From contig BNBX01000003.1 of the NCBI GenBank assembly GCA_014656175.1, forward strand, positions 564,161-628,160: DNA of 64,000 bases, given 5' to 3'. The notes under the pieces are model-generated. The model was not told the origin of the DNA, did not search any database, and was given only the letters and a program-made list of their open reading frames with translations. Of this stretch, positions 16,972-27,625 are shown piece by piece. This stretch comes from Streptomyces werraensis. Its GTDB lineage: Bacteria > Actinomycetota > Actinomycetes > Streptomycetales > Streptomycetaceae. Position numbers and translations under genes: made by a program. The stretch's first letter is position 1; every line of letters starts with the position of its first letter.

Positions 16972-17000
16972 TCCCCATCCGCTCTCAGGAAGGAAGTCCG

Positions 17001-20458
<3,458 letters not shown>

Positions 20459-20467
20459 CCCCAGCTC

Positions 20468-20515
20468 CGCGAGCCCGACTCCCTGCCCGTGGGGGGACAG
20501 GGAGTCGGGCTCGCG
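20468..20515 (+). terminator. Terminator of the beta-glucoside operon
   Basis: A perfect 18-bp stem (20468-20485 with 20498-20515) and a 12-nt loop begin 9 nt after the beta-glucosidase stop codon. The opposing gene ends at 20520, so the hairpin can serve both directions. Confidence 0.9.
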
Positions 20516-20519
20516 GGTG

Positions 20520-21164
20520 TCACCGCATACCGGCGCGGCCGCGGAGCATGTCGACTCCGTGGCCGCCGAGTTCGTCGCAGCAGGCCGCGCGCCCGGTCAT
20601 CGCCATGACGAGGTCGATGGTCCGCCCCGACACCAGGGGGCCGTCCCCGGCGGCGAACGGCCCGTCGTCCGCGGCGAGCCGCAGCCCGCCGATCCGCCCC
20701 TTCGCGACGACCACGAGGTCCGTGCCCCGGTAGTACTCGGCCACGGCGGTCACGGTCTCCACCGGGTACTCCCGCCGTATGCCGAGCGGCCGCCGGACGT
20801 CCTCCCCGTGCACGACGGTCTCGCCGAGCATGGCGAGGACGGGCAGGGGAGGCTTGGTCGTGCTCGGCACGGTGCTCCTGAAGCGGGCGAGGGTGTCGGC
20901 GGGCCCCGGACCGAGCTGCTCGGCCAGGCGCATGGCCACCTGCTTGTCGAAGTCGAACCGGCACCGGATGACGCCCGCGAGCCATCTGACGGTGCTGAGA
21001 CTCGCCCCCGCGGTGAGATGCGCGAGCACCTCACGCACGGTGAGCCCGTCACAGAGCGAGGGCGTGGCCCACTGACCGGGGCTCAGCTCCGCGAGATCGT
21101 CGGCGAGCGCGGCCCGCTCGGCACGGATCATGGACCACACCGTGGGGTCGGGAAGATGCGTCAT
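20520..21164 (-). CDS. Maleylpyruvate isomerase/DinB-like mycothiol-dependent protein
   Basis: A 214-residue protein of the actinobacterial TIGR03083 group. The N-terminal DinB-like four-helix bundle has metal-site histidines, one in VLAHLTAGAS and one in ETVVHGEDVRRPLG. The C-terminal part (about 150-205) contains the extra alpha/beta region of the family with AADDGPFAAGDGPLVSGRTIDLVMAMTGR. Members catalyse thiol-dependent reactions such as maleylpyruvate isomerisation using mycothiol, but most are uncharacterised. It is a single gene convergent with the beta-glucosidase. Confidence 0.85.
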   Translation of the reverse strand: MTHLPDPTVWSMIRAERAALADDLAELSPGQWATPSLCDGLTVREVLAHLTAGASLSTVRWLAGVIRCRFDFDKQVAMRLAEQLGPGPADTLARFRSTVPSTTKPPLPVLAMLGETVVHGEDVRRPLGIRREYPVETVTAVAEYYRGTDLVVVAKGRIGGLRLAADDGPFAAGDGPLVSGRTIDLVMAMTGRAACCDELGGHGVDMLRGRAGMR

Positions 21165-21261
21165 GGGGGAGGGGCTCCTGTCGGCGAGGCGGCTGAGGCG
21201 CGTGTGTCCGCGGCGGATGACTCCCGCCCCGCACGGAACTCATCGCCGGGAGCGCAGCAGA

Positions 21262-21873
21262 ATGCCGGACATGGACGTCGTGACGCTGCTGCAGTCGGCC
21301 TCTCTCCTGGTTCCCGAGGGGCCCGCGACCGAGAACGACGTGACGGCGCACGACGTCTGGGAGTACCTCGCCCACGACGAGTGGGAGGCGGCCCTCGGCC
21401 TGCTGGAAGAACTGGGGGACGGGCCGCCGCTCCCGGCCGCCTTCTGGGCCTCCATGGCAGCCGCGGCGGAGGAGCTGCGGCTGGAGCGAAGCGCGGCGTG
21501 GTGCCACTGGCGGGAGGGGGAGACCCGCAACGGCGTCATCCGCGCCGACCTCACCCTGCGCGCGCCGTCGGAGGGCGGCCGCCGGTCACCTGTGCCCGGC
21601 ACCGGAGTCCTGCGCCCGATGTGGGACATCGGCGCCCGCACGGCGGCCGGTGAGCCGGACTGCGAGATCGCCCTTGTCTGGGTGGAGGACGCTCCCGTCT
21701 TGGAACCAGGCGGCCGGGCGACGGTGCGGCTGGCGCCGTTGACGCCTCGGAGCTGGTGTCACCTGGAACCTGGTCAGGTGATCACCATGCACGAGACCCG
21801 CACGGTGGCCGGGACGGCGGTCGTCGTTCAAGCGGACTTCCGCCACACGGAGATGTGCTTGGGCGACTCCTGA
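21262..21873 (+). CDS. Hypothetical protein with beta-rich C-terminus
   Basis: A 203-residue protein with an N-terminal helical, acidic region (about 1-75: DVVTLLQSASLLVPEG, WEALGLLEELG-like spacing) and a beta-strand-rich C-terminal half that includes PRSWCHLEPGQVITMHETRTVAGTAVV. That half resembles the beta-barrel found in EF-Tu domain 3-like Streptomyces proteins, but I could not place it in a named family. GGGAG lies upstream of the ATG at 21262. Its last 46 bp overlap the 3' end of the opposing methyltransferase gene. Confidence 0.65.
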   Translation: MPDMDVVTLLQSASLLVPEGPATENDVTAHDVWEYLAHDEWEAALGLLEELGDGPPLPAAFWASMAAAAEELRLERSAAWCHWREGETRNGVIRADLTLRAPSEGGRRSPVPGTGVLRPMWDIGARTAAGEPDCEIALVWVEDAPVLEPGGRATVRLAPLTPRSWCHLEPGQVITMHETRTVAGTAVVVQADFRHTEMCLGDS

Positions 21874-22568
21874 GTGAACGGTGTGCCGTCCCAGTCCGCC
21901 ACGCGGCGTTCCAGTTCCAGGCCCGCGATGCGGGCCATGAGGTCGAGCTCCGCCGGCCAGGCGTAGCGGTGTCGGGAGGCTCCGCGGCGGTAGCGGCCGT
22001 CCTCGCCGTCGCGGGTGAAGTGGTGCGAGACGAGGAGCTGTTCGACGATGTCGAAGGTGTCGAAGCCCAGATGCCGCTCCGACACGTCGAACGGCACCGC
22101 GACCTGCCCGGGCGGCAGGAACCGCAGGGGCGGCACGCCCAGTTCGACGACGAAGCGGCCCCCCGGCCGCAGATGGCGCGCGGCGTTGCGGAAGCACTCG
22201 ACCTGTTCCTCCTGCGTGAGCAGGTTCGAGATCGTGTTGTAGACGAGGTACACCAGGGAGAATTCACCCGGCACGACGGTCGTCGCCATGTCCCCGAGGA
22301 CCACCGGCAGCGTCTCCTCGTCGACCTTGCGGCGCAGCACGGCCGCCATGTGCTCGGACAGCTCGATACCCGCCACCGGCACACCTCGCTCGCGGAGCGG
22401 CACCCCCACGCGCCCGGTCCCGATGGCGAACTCCAACGCGCGGCCGTCCCCCGCAAGGTCGGCGAGGAAGCCGACGGTCGCTCCGAGGACGGCGGCCGAG
22501 GCCATCTCCGTCTCCTCGGCGTCGTAGCGCTCGGCGGACTCGGGGCCCCACAGTTCACTGGTCGTCAC
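21828..22568 (-). CDS. Class I SAM-dependent methyltransferase
   Basis: A 246-residue methyltransferase with the Rossmann-type SAM site: motif I LEFAIGTGRVGVPL near 55-68, the acidic residue ending strand 2 (VAGIELS), and the motif IV region FSLVYLVYNTISNL. The substrate is not evident. It starts with GTG at 22568. The 3' end overlaps the opposing hypothetical gene by 46 bp, so simultaneous transcription could interfere. No operon partners are present. Confidence 0.85.
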   Translation of the reverse strand: MTTSELWGPESAERYDAEETEMASAAVLGATVGFLADLAGDGRALEFAIGTGRVGVPLRERGVPVAGIELSEHMAAVLRRKVDEETLPVVLGDMATTVVPGEFSLVYLVYNTISNLLTQEEQVECFRNAARHLRPGGRFVVELGVPPLRFLPPGQVAVPFDVSERHLGFDTFDIVEQLLVSHHFTRDGEDGRYRRGASRHRYAWPAELDLMARIAGLELERRVADWDGTPFTQESPKHISVWRKSA

Positions 22569-22673
22569 GGTCGGCCACTGTGCCGCGCGGTGGGTGACGC
22601 TGTCGACTCATTTTGAGAGCGGTGCGGGGACCGGCTGCCCGACAATGACCCTCTGGACCTCCTCGACAGACAG

Positions 22674-23321
22674 GTGGCAACCGTGGGCGCACCGCATCCG
22701 CTCCTCGCGTACTTCCTGGCAGCCGCCGACGGCCGCTTCCCGCCGGTCGACGGCAAGGTCACGGTGCTGCCGCCCCTGGGAGGAGGGCTCGAGTGCTCGG
22801 TCGCCTTCACCGGCCACGCCGTCGTCGCCACCGCCCTGAGCGAGCAGGCGGTACACGCCCAGGAGCCCGACGGATTCGGCGGGTCGCTCGCGCCGGACTT
22901 CCTGCGCCACCTGGCCGGCCCGAAGGGCTGGATCGACGTCGTCGACGTCACCCTCACCGCCCGTGGCACGGGCGGCACGCCGCGCCTGGCGGAACTGGCC
23001 GGCGCGGACGACCATCCACGCGTACGCCATGCCAGAGACGTGCGGACGCACGTCGAGGTCTACGGTGACGAGCGCGGTCTCCTCACCCTCGCCGACGGTG
23101 TCGCGGGACGGCGGGAGCTGAGCATCGAACTCCACGACGTCCGGGACGGCGGCCGGGGCCACGGGCGGTCGCTCATCGCCGACGCCCTGTCCCTCGTCCC
23201 GGAGGGCGAGCCCGTCTTCGCCGCCGTCTCCCCGGGCAACGCCCGCTCCCTCCGCGCCTTCCTCGCCCGCGGGTTCACACCGATCGGCAGTGAGGTCCTG
23301 CTGCGTCCGGAACGGGGCTGA
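22674..23321 (+). CDS. GNAT family N-acetyltransferase-like protein
   Basis: A 215-residue protein. The C-terminal third has the GNAT pattern of a glycine loop (GGRGHGRSL) that would hold acetyl-CoA, followed by EGEPVFAAVSPGNARSLRAFLARGFTPIG. The N-terminal half is less typical and contains a short beta region. The target is unknown. The start is taken as GTG 22674, although the SD is weak; GTG 22683 is an alternative. It is divergent from the methyltransferase gene. Confidence 0.75.
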   Translation: MATVGAPHPLLAYFLAAADGRFPPVDGKVTVLPPLGGGLECSVAFTGHAVVATALSEQAVHAQEPDGFGGSLAPDFLRHLAGPKGWIDVVDVTLTARGTGGTPRLAELAGADDHPRVRHARDVRTHVEVYGDERGLLTLADGVAGRRELSIELHDVRDGGRGHGRSLIADALSLVPEGEPVFAAVSPGNARSLRAFLARGFTPIGSEVLLRPERG

Positions 23322-23339
23322 CCCGACGCGGGCCCGCTG

Positions 23340-23546
23340 TCACACGGAAGCCGCAGGCCGGAGGCCGAGCCACTGCTCCGCCTCCCACGCCCGGAACCGC
23401 TCCACCTCCGTGAAGCCCAGCTCGGCCGCCAGGCGGAGGGAGCGGGTGTTGGCGGTCTGCGTGGCCAGGACACGCCTCCGCCCCGTACCCGTGTCCGCCA
23501 CACGGCGCACGACAACCAGGCCGCACCGCGCCTGGGTGCGGCACAC
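23340..23546 (-). pseudogene. GNAT acetyltransferase remnant
   Basis: A 68-codon stretch ends with TANTRSLRLAAELGFTEVERFRAWEAEQWLG, the C-terminal signature of RimJ/RimL-type acetyltransferases. The acetyl-CoA-binding core that should precede it (about 100 residues) is absent; the upstream DNA belongs to the sigma-associated membrane protein. It is probably a deletion remnant. Confidence 0.5.
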
Positions 23547-23568
23547 CCACCCGCACCCGGGCCGACGG

Positions 23569-24027
23569 TCACGGGCTCCGGTACCCCTGCCTCGGCTCGG
23601 CCACCCGCTCCGTCGCCATCGGCCCGGGCGTCGGGGCGACGAGGCTCCGAGGCGCGGTCGAATCCCGGGTGACCGGGGTGGGAGAGGTGTCCACGGGCCG
23701 CTCGGCGGGCTCCGGCGACGCCGTGGGGCCGGTCGTGGGGGAAGGCGAGGGCGAGCCGGTCAGGGGCGGAGGGGCCAGCGGGACCGTGGGCGTCACCGGC
23801 CGCTCGGAGGTCGTCGCGTTCTGCAGGGGCAGCGCCACGAGCAGGGCCACGGCGCACGTGAGCCCGGCGCCGACCGTCGTACGGACCAGCCGTCGCCGGG
23901 CCGCACGGCGGCGGATCGTCCCGAACCGGCCGGGCGGCGGGCCGAGACGGTCGGACGTCGGCCGCAGGAGCTCGGCGAGCGGGTCGTCCGGCTCGAACTC
24001 GGGGCCCTCGTCAGCGTGAGTGATCAA
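23569..24027 (-). CDS. Single-pass membrane protein co-expressed with an ECF sigma factor
   Basis: A 152-residue protein: a cytoplasmic acidic then basic N-terminus (1-49), one membrane segment at about 50-68 (TTVGAGLTCAVALLVALPL), then an extracellular Pro/Thr/Ser-rich tail. It starts with TTG at 24027, 17 nt inside the sigma gene, with GAGGAG upstream; the overlap means translational coupling. The position is that of an anti-sigma factor, but the zinc anti-sigma motif HxxxCxxC is absent, so it is either an atypical anti-sigma factor or a surface protein. Confidence 0.65.
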   Translation of the reverse strand: MITHADEGPEFEPDDPLAELLRPTSDRLGPPPGRFGTIRRRAARRRLVRTTVGAGLTCAVALLVALPLQNATTSERPVTPTVPLAPPPLTGSPSPSPTTGPTASPEPAERPVDTSPTPVTRDSTAPRSLVAPTPGPMATERVAEPRQGYRSP

Positions 24028-24502
24028 GGTTTCTCCTCAGGTGGGCACGGAGCAGCTCCCTGGCCGCGTGAAGATCGGCCTTGATGGTTCCTTCCTTGCG
24101 TCCGGTCACCGCGGACACCTCCCGGACCGGCAGGTCAGCGTAGTAGTGCAGCAGGATCGGCACCCGCAGCCGCTCCGGCAGCGCCTGCACCAGCATCCGC
24201 ACCGACGGGTCGGAGGGTTCCGTGTGCGGGCGTACGGCCGCCTCGGTGCCGACCCGGCGCACGGTCCTGCGCTCGCGGTCGAGCCGTCGCCAGTGGTCGC
24301 GCACCAGGTTGGCCGCGGTGACGTACAGGAAGGCCCGTGGTTCCGACACGGACGTCCAGCGTGACCACAGCCGGGTGAACGCCTCGGAGGCGATCTCGTG
24401 GGCCGTCTCGTCGTCGTCGACCAGACGGCGGCACCAGCCGGCGAGGCGCGGGTAGAGGGCGGCGAAGAGCTCGGACGCTGCCTGCTCACGGGACCGTTTC
24501 AA
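24011..24502 (-). CDS. ECF-type RNA polymerase sigma factor
   Basis: A 163-residue sigma factor with region 2 (ELFAALYPRLAGWCRRLV, later FLYVTAANLVRDHWRR) and region 4 (LPVREVSAVTGRKEGTIKADLHAAREL). It directs polymerase to a small set of promoters. The TTG at 24502 is chosen because GGAGAG lies 4 nt upstream; longer in-frame extensions are proline-rich and unlike a sigma factor. The next gene overlaps it by 17 nt. A sortase/substrate pair is just upstream behind a terminator, and an ECF-like promoter precedes that pair. Confidence 0.85.
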   Translation of the reverse strand: MKRSREQAASELFAALYPRLAGWCRRLVDDDETAHEIASEAFTRLWSRWTSVSEPRAFLYVTAANLVRDHWRRLDRERRTVRRVGTEAAVRPHTEPSDPSVRMLVQALPERLRVPILLHYYADLPVREVSAVTGRKEGTIKADLHAARELLRAHLRRNLDHSR

Positions 24503-24570
24503 TGCTCTCCATGGTCGGGGCGGCCCCGGTGACGGGGTACCGCTCGTGGACGGGACGCGGGGTGTCGTGC

Positions 24571-24601
24571 GTGCCGGGCCGCCGGTGCGACGGCCCGGCA
24601 C
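24571..24601 (-). terminator. Terminator after the sortase gene
   Basis: A perfect 11-bp stem (GTGCCGGGCCG with its complement) and 9-nt loop lie 13 nt past the sortase stop codon on the minus strand, between it and the sigma gene. Confidence 0.75.
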
Positions 24602-24613
24602 AGGGACGCCGGA

Positions 24614-25237
24614 TCAGGGGGCGGTGGCGCGGAGCGCCGCGAAGACGATCACGTTGTCGCGGTACTCGCCGTCCTCCAGCGGCCCGCCGCACGTGATGAG
24701 CCGCAGCTCGGGCCGTGCGGTGTCGCCGTAGACGTCCTCGGTGGGGAAGGCGGCCTTGGCGACCGTGCGGACCGAGGTGACGGCGAACTCCGCCGCCGTG
24801 CCGTTCTCCAGACGCACCGTGATCCCGTCGTCCCGCCTCAGCCGCGCCAGATGACGGAACACCCCGTCCCCATGGGCGCCGACCGTGACGTGGCCGAGGA
24901 TCACCGAGGGACCCGGCCGGCCGGGGGTGGGGGAGTACCGGTACCAGCCGGCCGGGTCGTCCGCCGTGATCGGCGGGACCTCCACCGTGCGGTCCTGGGC
25001 CAGACCCAGGCGTACGACGGGGGTGTCGACCGCGATGGAGGGGATCTCCAGACCGACCGGGACCGAACGCGCCAGGGGACGCGGCCCGGAGACGGGTGAG
25101 CCCGCCGCTGCGGGCGACCGGTTGCCCGGCGTCTCCGTCGCGGCCGGCCCGTCGTCGGCGGAACCGCTACCGCCGCATCCCGCGGCCAGACAGGCCACGG
25201 CCACGGCGACGACGGCGCGCCTGGAGAACGGGGTCAC
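24614..25237 (-). CDS. Class F sortase
   Basis: A 207-residue transpeptidase. The N-terminus is a signal sequence with a possible lipobox (CLAAGC), then a flexible stretch to about 62 and the sortase beta barrel: catalytic histidine in ILGHVTVG, catalytic cysteine in LITCGG, and the arginine in EYRDNVIVFA. Class F enzymes occur in Actinobacteria and have LPXTG-like specificity in the few cases studied. It starts with GTG, overlapping by 4 bp the stop of the preceding small surface protein, which is therefore its likely dedicated substrate. Confidence 0.92.
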   Translation of the reverse strand: MTPFSRRAVVAVAVACLAAGCGGSGSADDGPAATETPGNRSPAAAGSPVSGPRPLARSVPVGLEIPSIAVDTPVVRLGLAQDRTVEVPPITADDPAGWYRYSPTPGRPGPSVILGHVTVGAHGDGVFRHLARLRRDDGITVRLENGTAAEFAVTSVRTVAKAAFPTEDVYGDTARPELRLITCGGPLEDGEYRDNVIVFAALRATAP

Positions 25238-25608
25238 GCCCCGCTCGCCCGCCGGCGCACGACGAAGACCGCCACGCCGCCCGCGGCGAGCACCGCGGCG
25301 GCGCCCCCGCCGATCAGCAGACCGTCGCCGTCGGACTGCCCGGCGACCGGCGCGTCACCGGTGTCCGGCGCACCGCGCGGCACCACGGTGACCCCGTCGG
25401 TGTCCTCCGCCGGAGCCGGAGTCGCCTCTGCGGCGCCGCGGTCGGACGGGACCGGACTCGGGCCGGTCTCGGCCGCCTGCTCGCCGGAGTCGGTGGGCGC
25501 CGCCGTCGTGTCGGGGACGGGGGAGGGGCCGTCGGCGAACGCCGGCACAGCGGTGGCCAGCACGGCGGTGCACGCGAGTGCCGCCGCGCTCAGGACGTTT
25601 CGGCGCAT
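25234..25608 (-). CDS. Sortase substrate-like surface protein (APDTG motif)
   Basis: A 124-residue secreted protein. Residues 1-26 form a signal peptide ending AFA. A Pro/Thr/Ser-rich middle follows, and the C-terminus has a sorting signal: APDTG near 79-83, a hydrophobic segment (LLIGGGAAAVLAAGGVAVFVV) and RRR. The membrane segment begins unusually far, about 14 residues, after the motif. The last base of the stop overlaps the sortase GTG (4-bp overlap), so both proteins are made together. An ECF-like promoter is located about 67 nt upstream. Confidence 0.82.
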   Translation of the reverse strand: MRRNVLSAAALACTAVLATAVPAFADGPSPVPDTTAAPTDSGEQAAETGPSPVPSDRGAAEATPAPAEDTDGVTVVPRGAPDTGDAPVAGQSDGDGLLIGGGAAAVLAAGGVAVFVVRRRASGA

Positions 25609-25674
25609 GGAACGCTCTCTTTCCTGGGTCCGCCCGCACGGTCGCCCGGCGGGCTGGGTGATGGATCGTGCGGA

Positions 25675-25702
25675 GAGACGGGGGAGCGGGGACCCAGGTT
25701 GC
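25675..25702 (-). promoter_or_regulatory. ECF-type promoter candidate for the sortase operon
   Basis: On the minus strand GCAACC (25702-25697) and CGTCTC (25680-25675) are separated by 16 nt. An AAC-containing -35 with a CGTC -10 is the usual pattern for ECF sigma factors. The ECF gene 1.1 kb downstream is the obvious candidate to read it. Confidence 0.5.
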
Positions 25703-25741
25703 AAAGAGAAGGTAAAGCCGTGAACGGCGGTGCGGCGGCGC

Positions 25742-26152
25742 TCAGTCGAGGATCGCCGTCGCCTCCACCTCGACCAGCACGTCCGGCTCGAAGAGGTGGT
25801 CGACGCCGATGAGGGACGACGGCGGGAGCGGCAGGGGAAGTCCGATCTCCCCGGCGACCTCCTCGACGCCGGCCATGAACGGGCCGATCTTCTCGGGCAC
25901 CCAGTCGGTGACGTAGAAGGTGAGGCGCAGGACGTCGTCGAAGGAGGCGCCGACGCCGCGCAGGCCGCGCGCGGTGCCCCGGAGCGCGTGGGCGACCTGT
26001 CCTGCGAGGTCCCCCGGGGCGAGCGGAGTGCCGTCGGCGGCACGGGCGATCTGCCCGCTGACGTGCACGTGACGGGTGCCCGTCCCCACGGCGACGTGGT
26101 GGTACGGGGTGGGCTGCAGCATGCCTTCGGGCGTGAGACGGCGGACGGCCAC
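25742..26152 (-). CDS. Rid (YjgF/YER057c/UK114) family protein
   Basis: A 136-residue trimer-forming Rid-family protein with the typical N-terminus VRRLTPEGMLQPTPYHHVAVGTG, the central HVSGQIARAADGTPLAPGDLAGQ and the C-terminal strand VLVEVEATAIL. RidA deaminates reactive enamines, using an arginine in the P-x-R-S region near the C-terminus. Here that position reads PPSSLIGVDHL with serine, so this is probably a Rid subfamily without deaminase activity. The GTG at 26152 follows GAGGAG by 6 nt. It is divergent from an HxlR regulator. Confidence 0.85.
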   Translation of the reverse strand: MAVRRLTPEGMLQPTPYHHVAVGTGTRHVHVSGQIARAADGTPLAPGDLAGQVAHALRGTARGLRGVGASFDDVLRLTFYVTDWVPEKIGPFMAGVEEVAGEIGLPLPLPPSSLIGVDHLFEPDVLVEVEATAILD

Positions 26153-26177
26153 GGGGGTCTCCTCGTGTCGAAGCGGT

Positions 26178-26194
26178 AGGTATACCTTTGATAC
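26178..26194. promoter_or_regulatory. Operator candidate between Rid and HxlR genes
   Basis: The perfect palindrome AGGTATACCT (26178-26187) is followed by GATAC, so GTAT and ATAC half-sites also occur 7 nt apart. The site lies between the divergent start codons and suits an HxlR dimer. Confidence 0.5.
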
Positions 26195-26231
26195 TTGGTG
26201 GACGAAGGACACTTCAAGGAGACCAGGTATC

Positions 26232-26609
26232 GTGCCGGAGACCGAGGACGGCCGCGCGAGCGGCGAGCTGCGGATCGAGAACGCGCACCGCGAACTGCTC
26301 GACCAGGTGCTGGACAAGTGGTCGCTCAGCGTCCTCAACGAACTCTGCGAGCGGCCCTGCCGGTTCAACGACCTGCGCCGCGCGATTCCCGCGGTGACCC
26401 AGAAGTCCCTCACCGCGACCTTGCGCAGGCTCGAACGCAACGGCATCGTCGAGCGCGAGGTCGTCAGCTCCCGCCCCGTCGCCGTCGAGTACCGCATCAC
26501 GCCGCTCGGCAAGACCATGCGGCGGCCGGTCGACGTGCTGCTGGAGTGGGCCACGGCCCACATGCCCGAGATCGAGCGGGCCCGCCGTGCCTTCGACGAC
26601 CTCGACTGA
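26232..26609 (+). CDS. HxlR family winged-helix regulator
   Basis: A 125-residue DNA-binding protein of the HxlR/MarR-like type: LDKWSLSVLNELCERPCRFNDLRRAIP, then the recognition region VTQKSLTATLRRLERNGIVERE and the wing VEYRITPLGKTM. HxlR proteins act as dimers and often sense aldehydes, quinones or redox state. The GTG at 26232 is used, with AGG upstream. The divergent Rid gene is its likely target. Unlike most HxlR members it has no conserved N-terminal cysteine except C43 in ERPC. Confidence 0.85.
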   Translation: MPETEDGRASGELRIENAHRELLDQVLDKWSLSVLNELCERPCRFNDLRRAIPAVTQKSLTATLRRLERNGIVEREVVSSRPVAVEYRITPLGKTMRRPVDVLLEWATAHMPEIERARRAFDDLD

Positions 26610-26624
26610 GGACGCGCCGACCTG

Positions 26625-26933
26625 CGGGTCGCCGAGCCCGGCCCCACCGCGCCGGCGGGCCGCGTCCGCGCCCGGGTCGCCGGCACGCTCGGCGGTGGCG
26701 TTCGGGCCGCTCCGCCGCTGATGCGCGGATGCCGTCGGGGCGCCCGTCGTGGGACGCTCCATCTCACCGTCGTCGCCCTGGTGTCCGGCAAGGAACACGG
26801 CACGGCGGACTGGGCGCCGGCGGCGGAACGCGTCGCTCCGACCGTCGTCGGCGCGGCCCTGGCCCTCGTCGCCTGCGCCCTGACCGATCGTGCCGCCGCT
26901 CGCCGCCGACGCCTTACCCCTCCCGGCCGGTGA
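26625..26933 (+). pseudogene. Remnant of a membrane protein (possibly FUSC-like)
   Basis: An open frame continues from just after the HxlR gene to a TGA at 26933. It contains RVRARVAGTLGGGVRA and later ERVAPTVVGAALALVACAL. These resemble two consecutive elements of fusaric-acid-resistance/aromatic acid exporter proteins (R-x-x-GTL-GG and ER-x-x-T-x-x-GAALAL). Membrane segments that should lie between are missing or degraded, and there is no start with an SD. The assignment is tentative. Confidence 0.35.
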
Positions 26934-27115
26934 GCCGGCCCGACCCGCGCCCGGTTGTCAGACGGACGTCCCCGCTGCGGCCGCCGGAACGCGCACGCGT
27001 GGACCGAGTCGCGCGCCCCGCACCGGCCGACCTTGACCTGAACCGAAGTTGAGCTTCTACGTTCGTCCCCGAGAGCCGCGGCAGCGGGCCGCGGCGCCCC
27101 ACGAGGAGGTCCGTC

Positions 27116-27604
27116 ATGGACGAGCGCACGGCCGAGGCGGCGATTCCCGCGCGCTACCGCTACGCGGTGGTCCCGCACATCATGGTCGACGACGCCGCGG
27201 CCGCGATCGACTTCTACCGGCGGGCGTTCGGCGCCCGGGAGGACTTCCGGCTGGAGGCGCCGGGCGGGGGAGTGCTGCACGCCGAGATCACCATCGGGCG
27301 TTCGGTGCTGATGCTGGGCGACGCGAGCGTGAAGGAGGCGGAGGACGCGTCCTTCACCGCGCCCGCCTTCCTCGGCGGCGGCACGTCCGTCACGCTGCAC
27401 GTCTTCGTGCCGGACGTCGACGCGCTGGCCGCGCGGGCGGAGGCGGAGGGCGCGGAAGTCCTTCAGCCGCCGACGGACATGTTCCACGGGGACCGCACGG
27501 CGATCCTGCGGGACCCGTCGGGGCATCTGTGGGTCTTCCTGACCCACCTCGAGGACGTGGACGAGGACGAACTCAGGCGACGCCTGGCGGCCGCCGCCCT
27601 GTGA
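27116..27604 (+). CDS. VOC family protein (PhnB/glyoxalase-like)
   Basis: A 162-residue protein of the vicinal oxygen chelate fold: PHIMVDDAAAAIDFYRRAFGARE, a central VTLHVFVPDVDALAARAEAEGAEVL and the closing DRTAILRDPSGHLWVFLTHLEDV. It has the length and pattern of PhnB-like proteins, whose natural substrates are mostly unknown; metal ligands seem partly kept (H in PHIMV, E in VLHAEI). GAGGAGG lies 6 nt before the ATG. It is convergent with the sirtuin gene. Confidence 0.88.
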   Translation: MDERTAEAAIPARYRYAVVPHIMVDDAAAAIDFYRRAFGAREDFRLEAPGGGVLHAEITIGRSVLMLGDASVKEAEDASFTAPAFLGGGTSVTLHVFVPDVDALAARAEAEGAEVLQPPTDMFHGDRTAILRDPSGHLWVFLTHLEDVDEDELRRRLAAAAL

Positions 27605-27625
27605 CCACGGGGGCGGGCCCGCCGC

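Noticed and set aside
23569-24027. Classical zinc anti-sigma factor
   Set aside because: Location fits, but the HxxxCxxC motif is absent and the cytoplasmic part is only about 50 residues.
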